Shown here piece by piece: positions 55,357 to 64,000 of a stretch of DNA of 64,000 nucleotides. The number at the start of each line of letters is the position of its first letter. Positions within the stretch are counted from its first letter, which is position 1. The position numbers were made by a program, and so were the translations under genes. This DNA comes from Lolium rigidum (Eukaryota; Streptophyta; Magnoliopsida; Poales; Poaceae). Under the pieces are notes generated by a model. That model worked only from the letters and a program-made list of their open reading frames with translations, was not told the origin of the DNA and made no database searches. The stretch is from positions 64,179,754-64,243,753 of the forward strand of contig NC_061508.1 of the NCBI RefSeq assembly GCF_022539505.1, written 5' to 3'.

Positions 55357-56425
55357 TCAAGCGGTCGAGCCTCTCCTGCTGAACGAGCCCAGCGCCAGCA
55401 GCGCCTCCTTGACTACAGCAATGTCTCGCAGCACGATCTTGTGGTAGAACACCGCCAAGGCCGCGCCGGTGAAGGGTCCGACCCAGAAGATCCACTGCAA
55501 ATCACAAGACGCATCGGATCTTAATCTCGATCGGAACAACGTACCTAATACCTAATGTGTGTAGGTTTGATTAATGGATCTCACGTGCTGCTTCCAGGTT
55601 CTGTGCTGGTTGTACAAGACGGCGGCGCCCAGGCTCCTCGCCGGGTTGATGCCCGTGCCGGTGATCGGTATGGTCGCCAGGTGCACCACGAACACCGCCA
55701 AACCGATCGGCAGCGCCGCCACCAGCTGCAAGAACGAATTAATCAAATGCAGGTCAGAGCGGTCGTCGTAATTAGGACAAACTTGTTGACACGACGCGCG
55801 CACGTACCGGGACGAAGGCGTCGCGCGCGGTACGCTTGGGATCGGTGGCGGAGAAGACGGTGTAGACGAGGACGAAGGTGCCGAAGGTCTCGGCGCCGAG
55901 TGCCGCCGTGAGCGAGTAGCCCTCGGACACCGAATTGGCGCCGCCGCCGAGGGAGTCGAAAGGGTGCTTCATGATCCCCTTCACGATGCCCACGCCGCAG
56001 ATGGCACCGAGGCACTGCGCTACTACGTACAGCACGGCGCGCGCCAGCGACACTTTGCCGGCCAGGAACAGCGCGAACGACACCGCCGGGTTGATGTGCC
56101 CGCCCGAGACGCCGCTGGTGGAGTAGACGAGGACGGAGACAGTGGCGCCGAAGGACCAGGCAACGCCGAGGTACCCGACGCCGGTACACCTCTCGTCGGC
56201 GCCGGAGGACTGGAATTTGTACCCGATGACGGTGGAGATGCTCACGTAGACCAGAATGAGCGAGGCCGTGAACTCGCCGATCATGGCGCGGTAGAGGGAC
56301 CACTCGGTCAGCTCGTTCGTGTCCAGCGGCTGGACTGCCGGTGGGTCCCAGTACGGCACTCTCTGGACGATAATATCGGTTACCTCTTCGTCGTCCGCGG
56401 TGGCCACGCCGTCCTTGGTCGACAT
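55357..56425 (-). CDS. PIP2: PIP2-type plasma-membrane aquaporin, three exons
   Basis: A water-channel protein of the plasma membrane (MIP family), six membrane helices. Exons: 56,425-55,808, 55,725-55,585 and 55,494-55,357, joined by GT/AG introns of 82 and 90 bp in phase 0; 298 codons. Both NPA motifs are present (residues 112-114 in [11 protein letters not shown]; 233-235 in GTGINPARS). The selectivity filter fits PIPs: F92, H221, T230, R236. The PIP signatures [11 protein letters not shown] and [15 protein letters not shown] are kept. The short acidic N-terminus and longer C-terminus ending [10 protein letters not shown] fit PIP2 rather than PIP1. Loop D reads RDAFVP, so the His that gates many PIP2s by cytosolic pH is Phe (204). 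The loop B phosphorylation context is GKVS rather than RKVS. From memory rice PIP2;7 is the nearest type. No stop or frameshift; likely functional. Confidence 0.93.
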
Positions 56426-56535
56426 GGTTCGCGGTCGATCCTCCTACAGACTACAGTACAGAGGGTTTTTGTTCTGTTCCTGCGTATGGGGCTAGTATTA
56501 GTTCACTTCCAAGAACATCACGCCAAGAGAAGATG

Positions 56536-56544
56536 CTTAAATAG
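56536..56544 (-). promoter_or_regulatory. TATA-like box of the aquaporin gene
   Basis: CTATTTAAG on the minus strand, about 110 bp upstream of the ATG, a normal place for a plant core promoter with a ~80-base 5' UTR. Not tested by any other signal. Confidence 0.5.
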
Positions 56545-56559
56545 GGGTCGAGGTGGAGT

Positions 56560-58201
56560 GCTTGGCGAGCATGGTGAGAGAGACGCTAGACACCTGGAAG
56601 AGGTTCTTTCCTTGGAATACATCTCCTGTTGCCAATTTTATGAATTGAATTATTTTTTGAGAATATGGATTTTCATTCAATGACATATTATCTTGCCGAC
56701 CGACTGCTCTTCGTCGACATAGAATAATCTCAATGATTGGATGGTTCGTAACCTCGACTTAGAAATAAAAGAAAAAACGCAAACTACCTCTCTTTTTTAA
56801 GTCTAACAACATACAACCTTTGAACTTCAAACTTTTCAATTCATTGCAATATTTGAGAAACAATGTGGGAAAGATAGTTCAAGATTTTTATGACATTGTT
56901 TCTGAAATGGGCGTTACCTCGGCATACACCGAAAAATACATACAACCTTGATTCATTTCATTTAAAATAATCATACAAACTGAAGCCGCCAAACCATGTG
57001 AAAACCCCCACAAAATAACACAACCATAGCGAATCAAACTCAGCCTTATGCCCGGTCACTGCTATCGCCAGCTCCCGGATGAATCTATATAGAGTTTTAA
57101 GCGTACTCTTTGACTATGAAATCCCTCATCACATGCTATATCTAGCAATTATTTTGTCCATTATGCATGATACTTGATTCCATTCATTTCTATGTGATAT
57201 TTGCACAACTAGTAGTTGTATTAGGATTTTAGTACTTTTCCTTGTCTTTCGTTCTGTGTGTCTGGGTGGATGTTCTGCACATTTCTGAACAAAGCATGAA
57301 GAAAGGAGCCAAGTTGAGGCAATATGAAGGAGTTACAGACACCAAAACTTAACCATTCGAAGGATGAAAAGAGTAAAAAAATTCTATCACAAGATGAGAA
57401 ATATCCAGAACCATCTTTTTTCTATTCAAATTATTTAAGTATATGTGGATGATGTTATGAACTAGAATCTTACGATTATATGTTTGTTCAATGTGTATTT
57501 TATTCATATTATTATCTTACTGATTAGAGATGCATAATTCATTGGTGTAGTTGGAGAAATCCGACTATCCGAAGTCTAGAGCACACGTGATATAGCTAGA
57601 TATTTTGTTGCAAATAATTTTACCTTGTAATGATAGTCAAGATATCTTATGAGGAGCACATTTATCTAGGAGCATGATTTTCCATATAACTAAATGCCTT
57701 TGGTTCGATATTTATGATCTTAAAATTTTACAATGCTTTGTGATGTACAAGCAAAGGGAGGATAACAATTGAGTTGTATCTGTTGCTCCATGAGTTTGTA
57801 AAGATAATGGTATTTGAGGAATTGTCAAACATATAGTAAATTATGAACGTTACTAGAGGAAGTCATCACCTATACACCACATTGCATGGGGAATCATTAC
57901 ATTAATTCTCTCGCTTGTTTACCGCTTTAGTATGTAATTTCAATTTTGGTTTACTTTCAACTCGTCTTTAATTTTTGTCCGCAGTGCTTAGTTATAAATC
58001 CTCTCTTAAATCATAGAAAACTCATAACAACTTATAGAATAGGATATTTCCAAACCACGGTTTCGGTGCCTAACATGGCAGCATATTGTAGCAACATAAT
58101 TGCAGGGAAGAGTTGTTTCCAAGTATTGTAGAAAAGATCTTTCGTGGGACAATAAACTTGGAGAGATACTTCCCGTGGAAGTACTATGATGCCATATAAA
58201 A
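56560..58201. other. Upstream spacer of the aquaporin gene
   Basis: AT-rich. No complete gene or element was recognised. It may hold the distal promoter of the aquaporin gene. Confidence 0.4.
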
Positions 58202-58438
58202 TCATAGGATATCAGGAAAGCAAACCTTAGAGATAGGGTCTGATGCGCACGCTCTTGCAGTCGCCTCAATCAGCTTCCACCAACCGAGCTCCAGGATAAA
58301 GGTGCAAGCGATGATTCTCGCTAGTTCTGCCATCGACACCGCCGCGATGCTAAACAGCATCCCTGCCATGCGCGAGTCCATAAAATCACGCCCGACACGG
58401 GGAGCTTTTTGAACCACACCGCCAAGACTCGCCGTCAT
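58202..58438 (-). CDS. Possible isolated exon of unknown gene
   Basis: A 78-codon open stretch starts at ATG 58,438 (MTASLGGVVQKAPRVGRDF) and has a hydrophobic segment around MAGMLFSIAAVSMAELARIIACTF, then LELGWWKLIEATARA. A splice-donor-like AAG/GTTTGC lies at about 58,224-58,222. GC content is well above the flanks, as in grass exons. No family is recognised and no second exon was found downstream, so this may be a gene fragment. Confidence 0.3.
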   Translation of the reverse strand: MTASLGGVVQKAPRVGRDFMDSRMAGMLFSIAAVSMAELARIIACTFILELGWWKLIEATARACASDPISKVCFPDIL

Positions 58439-58710
58439 TGACGCAGGTGCAACATCACTCCACCTTGGTCACCACCTCCTAGGAATTCAAACCATCCACT
58501 TGCCGTTTATATTTTTATGACTTAAAAAAATACTATGAGTTTTTAAAATTCACCGGAATGTTGGTCCTTGAGTGGTGTTGGAATGAGAAACAAAAGTTAC
58601 GATCGTCGAACAGAAAACGGCAAGAAAAGAAGGAAGAAATCGATGCAAAATATAGGTCTGTACGAGAACCCGCCACATTAAACCATCCTTGGTATGTTAT
58701 AAGGTACATT
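58439..58710. other. AT-rich spacer
   Basis: Nothing recognised. Confidence 0.3.
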
Positions 58711-58895
58711 GTAGTCCCTCCGTTTTTATGAGTAAGTCGTATCACACCAAAATATATTGTTGAAAACGTCTTTCAAATATGGATTTAATAATGGTATACT
58801 TTTGGTGACATATAATTTATGTTTTGATGTTCAAACTGTTAGTCAAAATTCTACCTCAAAATGCGTGGTGGTCTTATATTTTTGGAAGGTCCCAA
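58711..58895. mobile_element. Partial Stowaway-like MITE
   Basis: The left end TAGTCCCTCCGTTTTTATGA is the common grass Mariner/Stowaway terminus. Related sequence continues to GTCTTATATTTTTGGAAGG near 58,890, where the expected CGGAGGGAGTA end is missing. Confidence 0.5.
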
Positions 58896-58998
58896 ACAAA
58901 ACAAAAAAACTTATACCTTGTAAATGTGCAAATGACATATATACCGCCATCCATGAATAAACGTAAACATGCGTTACAATGGAAACGTAGTTATTCAT

Positions 58999-59026
58999 GT
59001 ACTCCCTCTGATCTCTTTTAATTAAC
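58999..59026. mobile_element. Stowaway left end interrupted by CACTA
   Basis: TACTCCCTCTGATCTCTTTT and AATTAA follow a Stowaway start, then CACTGGTGG begins. The MITE was split by the CACTA element; its other half should lie past the window. Confidence 0.5.
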
Positions 59027-59039
59027 ACTGGTGGAAAAA

Positions 59040-59240
59040 GGGCCTTTGGTCGCGGTTCGCAACTGCCATTAGTCGCGGTTGCGCAACCGCGACCAAAGTA
59101 TCGCGACTAAAGGCCCCCCCTTTAGTCGCGGTTCCTTACGAACCGCGACTAAAGGCCCGTCCACGTGGGCGCCAGGCGGCCGTCCGGGCGGAGGACCTTT
59201 AGTCGCGGTTCTTCTGGCCAACCGCGACTAAAGGCCGCCG
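59040..59240. repeat. CACTA subterminal repeats
   Basis: TCGCGGTT occurs four times directly (about 59,050, 59,073, 59,125, 59,203) and AACCGCGA three times inverted (about 59,084, 59,141, 59,220). Pairs such as TTTAGTCGCGGTTCCTTACG with its mirror can form hairpins. In En/Spm-type elements such repeats are transposase-binding sites. Confidence 0.8.
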
Positions 59241-59510
59241 CAGGTTTAGGGTTTCCGGCCCCCCCTAAACCTGCCCCCCCCTAAACATATTTTGTGTTTA
59301 ATTTGTATATTGTTTTATTTCTTTTGTGCTTTATTGTAATTTTGAAGGAGTTTCACATATTCTACGGTACTACATATATACATGCATATGAATGTACAAT
59401 TTCAAACAAATTTGAAATTATAACCAAAAAGAATTCAAGAGGAATATACAATATATATTCAATATCATCGGATGACCATATACAAGTTTGAACAAGTTTC
59501 CATACATATT

Positions 59511-62500
59511 TTAATGCATGTATAGTTCTACGTCGTCGCAATGGTGTTCTCCTTTAGGATGGAGGACTTCCCTCTCGAACCATCCAGCTAGTTCCTCTTG
59601 AAGTGGTCGGAAGCGAGATTCTGGACTAAGCATCGACCGGAGGTGATTCCTCTGAGCATTGAGATCACTCGGAACGCGCTCAGAGGTGTATCTCCGGATC
59701 ATCTCACAGACATAGTATCCACACAGATTGGTTCCCGGTGGCTGCATATCGCTACCATTCTTAGCCTTTGACCGCATGAAATTTAGCTCTTTCTTGAATT
59801 CACCGACCTTTGTATCTGAGAACCGTCTCCAAACCCTACGAGGCAAAGAAAATTAAATGAACAAGAGAGTTATTAGTTCATTACTTGAAGCTTAATTAGG
59901 AAATGAACGAAATAGGCCGATCGATATAGAGCGCAAATGAATGAAAACAATTACTTTTGAAGCATTTGTCTCATGTCGGCCCACTCCGCCTTATCCATAT
60001 CCAGAGAGTCGTGGATGAGACATTCTGATTTGTCAATTTTAATCACTAGCAGAATCCGAGTGGAACCTGCGAACACGATACATGCACGGTACGTCATGCA
60101 TAACTCATCGATTAGCCGGCCACATACCATGCATGGAGTAAACAAAAGAGAATGTGCTCAAGACATAAACACTCACCCAAAATGGTAAGGAAATAGAATA
60201 TCACTTTTGAGTTCCTGCTTATCAAGAAACCGCCACAGGTCTTTCTCCACGTCGGCGGGGTGATGCTTTAACGTATATCCATTAACGATGTGTGGGTCAA
60301 TGAACCCAACATCATGGATGCTCCTTACTCTGCATTCCTTAATCTTCAATCTGCATGTATAATAGCGGACACAACAATATAGTTAGGACATATATATATA
60401 TATATATATATAGTGCAGGCAATATGAACGAGATGGGGTAGAAATAAATCACTTACAGAACGTAGCAACTGATGATAGATTTGTCGAGCTCGCGCAGATT
60501 GAAAAGCTGGAACAATTCACTCAGATGAATTTGTACAGAGTATTGTTTGAAGTGATGCTCATATCCAACTTCCGCAAAAATATATTCTTTGGCGTTTTTA
60601 TTTTTTATGTAACCCTTGTACCATTTCAGCAAACCTCTCATTTGTGGAGGTAGATCCTCTTCTCGCGCAGGCTCGACGAGAGGCCCATTCTTCACATATG
60701 TAAGTACTACCTCCTGCATTGGCGCCTCATCAAGGCCTAACAGTTCACGAAGAGTAATACCTAAGTTGGCCGCTTGTTCTCCGGCACTCGTTACACTCAA
60801 TCCCCTGTGCTGCCGCAGCTTCTATGATTTCGGGGGCATCCGGACCGGCGGCTGTCACTATAAGCGGGGCAATCGATTGTTTACTTTGTTCCCCGAGCTG
60901 GGCAACAACTCGTTTCCCGCTTTGTGCACTTTGTAATTCCGCTTTATCGGCCTCCTCCCGCTCTCTCTTCTCCTTGAATATGCGTGCCCGATTCTTTAGT
61001 TCACGTGAATAGTCGTCGAGCGATTCTTTGCGGCTTGGGACGGTGTGTTCAAAAATGACTTAGCCCACTTCTTTTGCTCATCGAATATACTGGCTTGGGC
61101 TCGCCCTCTATTTTCTTCTTGCAGCTCGCCTTCCATTTCTCTAAATCAGCAGCCGCGCCCGCCTCGACATCCTCGGCACTACTTTCCCAAGGCCTCGTGG
61201 GGAGAGGCTTCAGTGATACCTCCGGTACCTTTGTTTTCTTAGGTACGTAAGGGTCCGGGTTAATAATCCAGGACTGCTGCTTCTGCTTCTTCGCCGGAGG
61301 TGGATTGGGGGCGGCGTCGCGCTACCCGCCGGGGCGGACTAGGGGCGGCGGCTGCTTACCCACCGGAGGTGAATTGGGGGCGGCGTCGGCCCTCGTGAAG
61401 GAGGTGTAGGTGAAGCACCACCACCACCACCGCCACCGCCGCCACCACCACCACCGTAGGGGGTGGACTTGTTGGCGCCTCGCCCGGAAACTTGATAAAC
61501 TTCTTCTGCCATAGAATGAGCTGGCGCTTGACATCTCCAAGTCTTGTCGCCCCTTCGGGTGTAGCAATGTCAATGTCTAGGTCCTCAAACCCTTGGACTA
61601 TGTCCTCCACCGTGACACGAGCATAGCCATCTTGAATGGGGTTGTTGTGGTGGAGTGCTCCGGGTGGTAAAGCACCTGCCGATGGCTACCTTCATGGACA
61701 TGTTCCCGATAGGATAATACGAGATGACATGCTTTCATCTCCTTTATATCGTCCACGGGGTAGCGAGGAGGCTCCGGTGCAGTAATTTCGACCACCAGAG
61801 GCTCCGGTGCAGTAATTTCGATCGTCGGTGCACCAGCCGATGGGGCATCCGTGGAAGCCACGCTGCTTCTCCGCGGCTGGCTTCCGAGATCCAATGGATG
61901 ATCTTCATGCTGCGCCCGAGCTGCATCTCTTTCGGCTACTAGTACACTCACGGTTTTCTTCATGACATCCATTTCCGATGCCAACCGCGCCACAACATCT
62001 TTTTCCCGATCCATCTTTCTCTTACGGCTTCTGTAACCGTACGGGTCATCGTTACGGGGAACCCTATTTTCCACGGAATGTGCCCCATGCCTCGTACACG
62101 TCCTCCGTGTTCAGGATTCCCGAGGGCTTTGTCGGGCGTCGTTCTCTCTGTTGAACTTGATCCTCCCTCTTGAGCATCCCTCATTGCCTCAATAAGCTTT
62201 TGGGTGGGTGTAATTATTTTGCCCTGGTAAACACACTCCCCTGTCTCCGGGTTCGAGCGATCCCCCATGCCCGTACCACCAGCTTTTGGCCCTTGGGTCC
62301 CATCCCTCCGTACTCGGACGGATTCCTCGCGCCCTCGGCTCGTTCTCCATCTTCTCCCACCTAGGCTGCCAAAAGCGATACCCTCCTGGCCCCATTTTAT
62401 GATTGTACTCCTTCTTGGCCGCATTTTCCTTATTTTTTTCGATAGTTCAAGGAACTGCTCCGATTTCTTTTGCTTCACAAATTCTGGCCAATCATGTTGT

Positions 62501-63325
62501 AGTTTCTCATATTGTCCTTTGAAATCCGGAGTCTTGCCCTGGTTGACAAAGTCATGGGCTAGATTTTGCTTGTATTTCCGGAATGCGTTGGCCATCCTAG
62601 AAAGAGCGAACTGTTTGACTAGCTTGCGCCTCTTCTTGTTTTCCGCAATCTTGTTACCCTCCTCATCGTATTTGCGGTATTCCGGAGGTAGAACGAAATG
62701 TTCCATAAGCTTGTTAAAGCAATCTTTTTTGTTCTCTTATCGACAAAAGTGAAACCAACACGTGCCTTCTTTGGCTCATTCCACTCCTGGAGGGTGATCG
62801 AGACGTTGTCTCTAACAACGGCTCCGCATTGGCCGACAAACTTGGTGGCGTTCTTGCTGGGCTCCAGCGGCCTGCCGGTTGCTTCGTCGACAACATCGAT
62901 GGTGCATGTTTCTCCTGCTTTCATCGTCTTGGTTGCGCCACGCTTTGACGACGACGTACTCGATTGTTTCGACGATCCGGCCGAGGGCTAAAATAAGAAA
63001 GAGAGGCGCGCGCGTTAGTACACACATATTTATTCAAATCGGTGAGTTTGTATCACCAGAGGCTCAATGTATATATATATACCTCGGCGCCGGAGGTGGT
63101 TGCTACTTTCAACTGAAGATTATCGTCGTTTATCGACGTTCCTTCGGCACCATCTTGCTGACCATGCCCTTCATCTTCACCCTCAAAGTTCGGATAAGAA
63201 TCGATATCATCTTCTTCTTGTCCGGTCGGCACATATAGAACATCGCCTTTTATGATGCCGAAGATTTGTTCTTCAGCGTCCGGATCATAGTTGTCCATAA
63301 TCGGGTCAGCTCTATCGTCCGCCAT
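59511..63325 (-). pseudogene. CACTA ORF2-type gene: Transposase_24-like region plus Ulp1-like cysteine protease, several frameshifts
   Basis: ATG 63,325 (MADDRADPIMDNYDPDAEE). The first exon ends at 63,083 (GTATAT donor); exon 2 starts at 62,988. A Transposase_24-like stretch follows (GDNVSITLQEW-type segment, RKYDEEGNKIAENKKRR, WPEFVKQKKSEQF, GECVYQGKIITPTQKLIEA). Then come coiled coil, a (GGT)n Gly/Pro-rich linker at 61,430-61,460, and a C-terminal protease-like part with GLLKWYKGYIKNKNAKEY, a PHIVNGYTLKHHP stretch and QPPGTNLCGYYVCEMI (Gln and catalytic Cys of C48 peptidases), ending at 59,511. At least four 1-bp shifts are visible (about 62,725-62,730 in a T6 run, 62,056-62,059 in G4, about 61,680, about 60,805). 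The usual F-H-W around the catalytic His reads S-T-R (about 60,060). Not functional as read. Confidence 0.75.
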
Positions 63326-64000
63326 ATGTCGGTCCTGAAAACATGTAGTCAAAACAAATTAATTGTGTATATGCATTATCACATCTCTTCTACATATAAA
63401 GAGAGAGACGACGAGGGAGGCGAGAGGGGGACGCGGTGACCGCGTGACCGAGAGACCGGTGGCGGTGGCGAAAGGGCGGTGGCGAAAGGGCGGTGGCGGT
63501 GCCGAGGACACATAATCCTCGCCGCCCCCTCTCGATCCCAAAAAAAACACCGCGCGTATACGGAGGGGTGCGCTACTATTTATGGACGGATCATAGCATA
63601 GGTCGGTGCGGGGTGCGTGTGGCCTACGCGTGAGGTCTGAATACGAACACCGGTTCGACTCGGAGTTGTGGATTCTCGACCCGGTTCCGTTTGTTTCTGT
63701 TTCTACTTCTCCGGAACTGCCACGGCTAGATGGACTTACCAAGATTCATGGAGTTGCTCAATGAAAAATAAATACGGGGCTAGGTTAAAAAACAAAGAAA
63801 CTCTCTTGGAAAAAAAGAGTTGTAGTTCAAAATGCATTTGATATATAGTCCAAAAACTAGTACAATTCCAACAATTGAGGAAACGAAATTATCGAAGCAT
63901 ATTTAGTTGCGAAATATTTTGGCTTTCTCATCGGAACAAAGACAATGCTGAAAATGTATATTGATTTGCGCTTCCATTCATGAGCGTCAACTTTTAAAAT
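63326..64000. other. CACTA interior upstream of the ORF2-type gene
   Basis: It starts with a splice-acceptor-like TTTTCAG just before 63,340. A GGCGGTGGCGAAAGG repeat lies at 63,460-63,500, with a GC-rich stretch to 63,740 and AT-rich DNA after it. No second terminus or transposase motif is visible. Confidence 0.4.

Larger units (their letters stand above)
59027..64000 (-). mobile_element. CACTA (En/Spm) transposon, one terminus and ORF2-type gene
   Basis: The terminus CACTGGTGGAAAAAGGGCC at 59,027 matches Triticeae CACTA ends. A subterminal region of repeated CGCGGTT motifs reaches 59,240. The minus-strand gene 63,325-59,511 carries Transposase_24-like and Ulp1-like parts. The other terminus was not found up to 64,000, so the element continues beyond the window; the main transposase (TNPD) gene is not seen here. 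Confidence 0.8.

Noticed and set aside
55964..56683. 239-codon plus-strand ORF over the aquaporin exon 1
   Set aside because: Antisense shadow; the minus frame has full MIP-family motifs and correct splice sites.

Overview
The window looks like intergenic DNA of a Pooideae grass (wheat, rye, oat or ryegrass type). It is mostly nested transposable elements around one host gene, a spliced plasma-membrane aquaporin (PIP2 type) at 55,357-56,425 on the minus strand. The organism call rests on Ty3/gypsy LTRs opening TGATACGTCTCC with tRNA-Asp-type primer sites, Stowaway and Tourist MITEs, a CACTA element with TTTAGTCGCGGTT subterminal repeats, and grass-type splice and codon features. No CRISPR array, operon, rRNA or tRNA gene was seen. 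Two 100-N assembly gaps (32,737-32,836 and 47,311-47,410) break the record. Below, RT means LTR retrotransposon, numbered along the window.

Left part (1-14,930). A Helitron-like 3' end (1-472) abuts the broken gag of a minus-strand gypsy element, RT1 (473-4,615). Then come a field of degenerate repeats and MITEs (4,616-7,560) and two related, decayed, spliced minus-strand genes (7,730-10,990 and 12,136-13,640). The first carries a recognisable plant En/Spm-associated transposase domain (Transposase_24 type). A second Helitron-like terminus lies between the two genes (11,764), and a 387-bp foldback element follows (14,388-14,774).

Middle part (14,930-32,736). A 4.3-kb satellite array changes from a three-monomer (about 908 bp) to a two-monomer (about 532 bp) higher-order period. 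It is interrupted at 19,194 by the 3' end of a minus-strand gypsy element, RT2, with integrase. RT2 is split at 21,078 by plus-strand RT3, and RT3 is split by RT4 (23,490-29,552, TSD GTAAA). RT3 and RT4 have no visible gag-pol. They carry related large ORFs of unknown function; in RT4 the protein is an internal duplication built on a repeated N-N-C/F-S-F motif.

Right part (32,837-64,000). Gypsy elements with tRNA-Asp-type primer sites follow: RT5 (gag), a truncated LTR6, RT7, RT8, a truncated LTR9 and RT10. RT7, RT8 and RT10 are non-autonomous and carry two unrelated families of unknown ORF where gag should be. RT10 has inserted into a PIF/Harbinger element whose Myb/SANT-like ORF it cuts (53,176-54,520). 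After the aquaporin gene and AT-rich spacer, a CACTA element inserted in a Stowaway MITE starts at 59,027. It runs off the window and holds a multi-exon, frameshifted gene with Transposase_24 and Ulp1-protease-like parts.

Most coding sequence is therefore transposon-derived and broken; only the aquaporin gene looks like an intact host gene. The best candidates for undescribed biology are the gag-less LTR elements and their proteins, the satellite's higher-order switch, and the palindromic GC motifs shared by LTR and leader.
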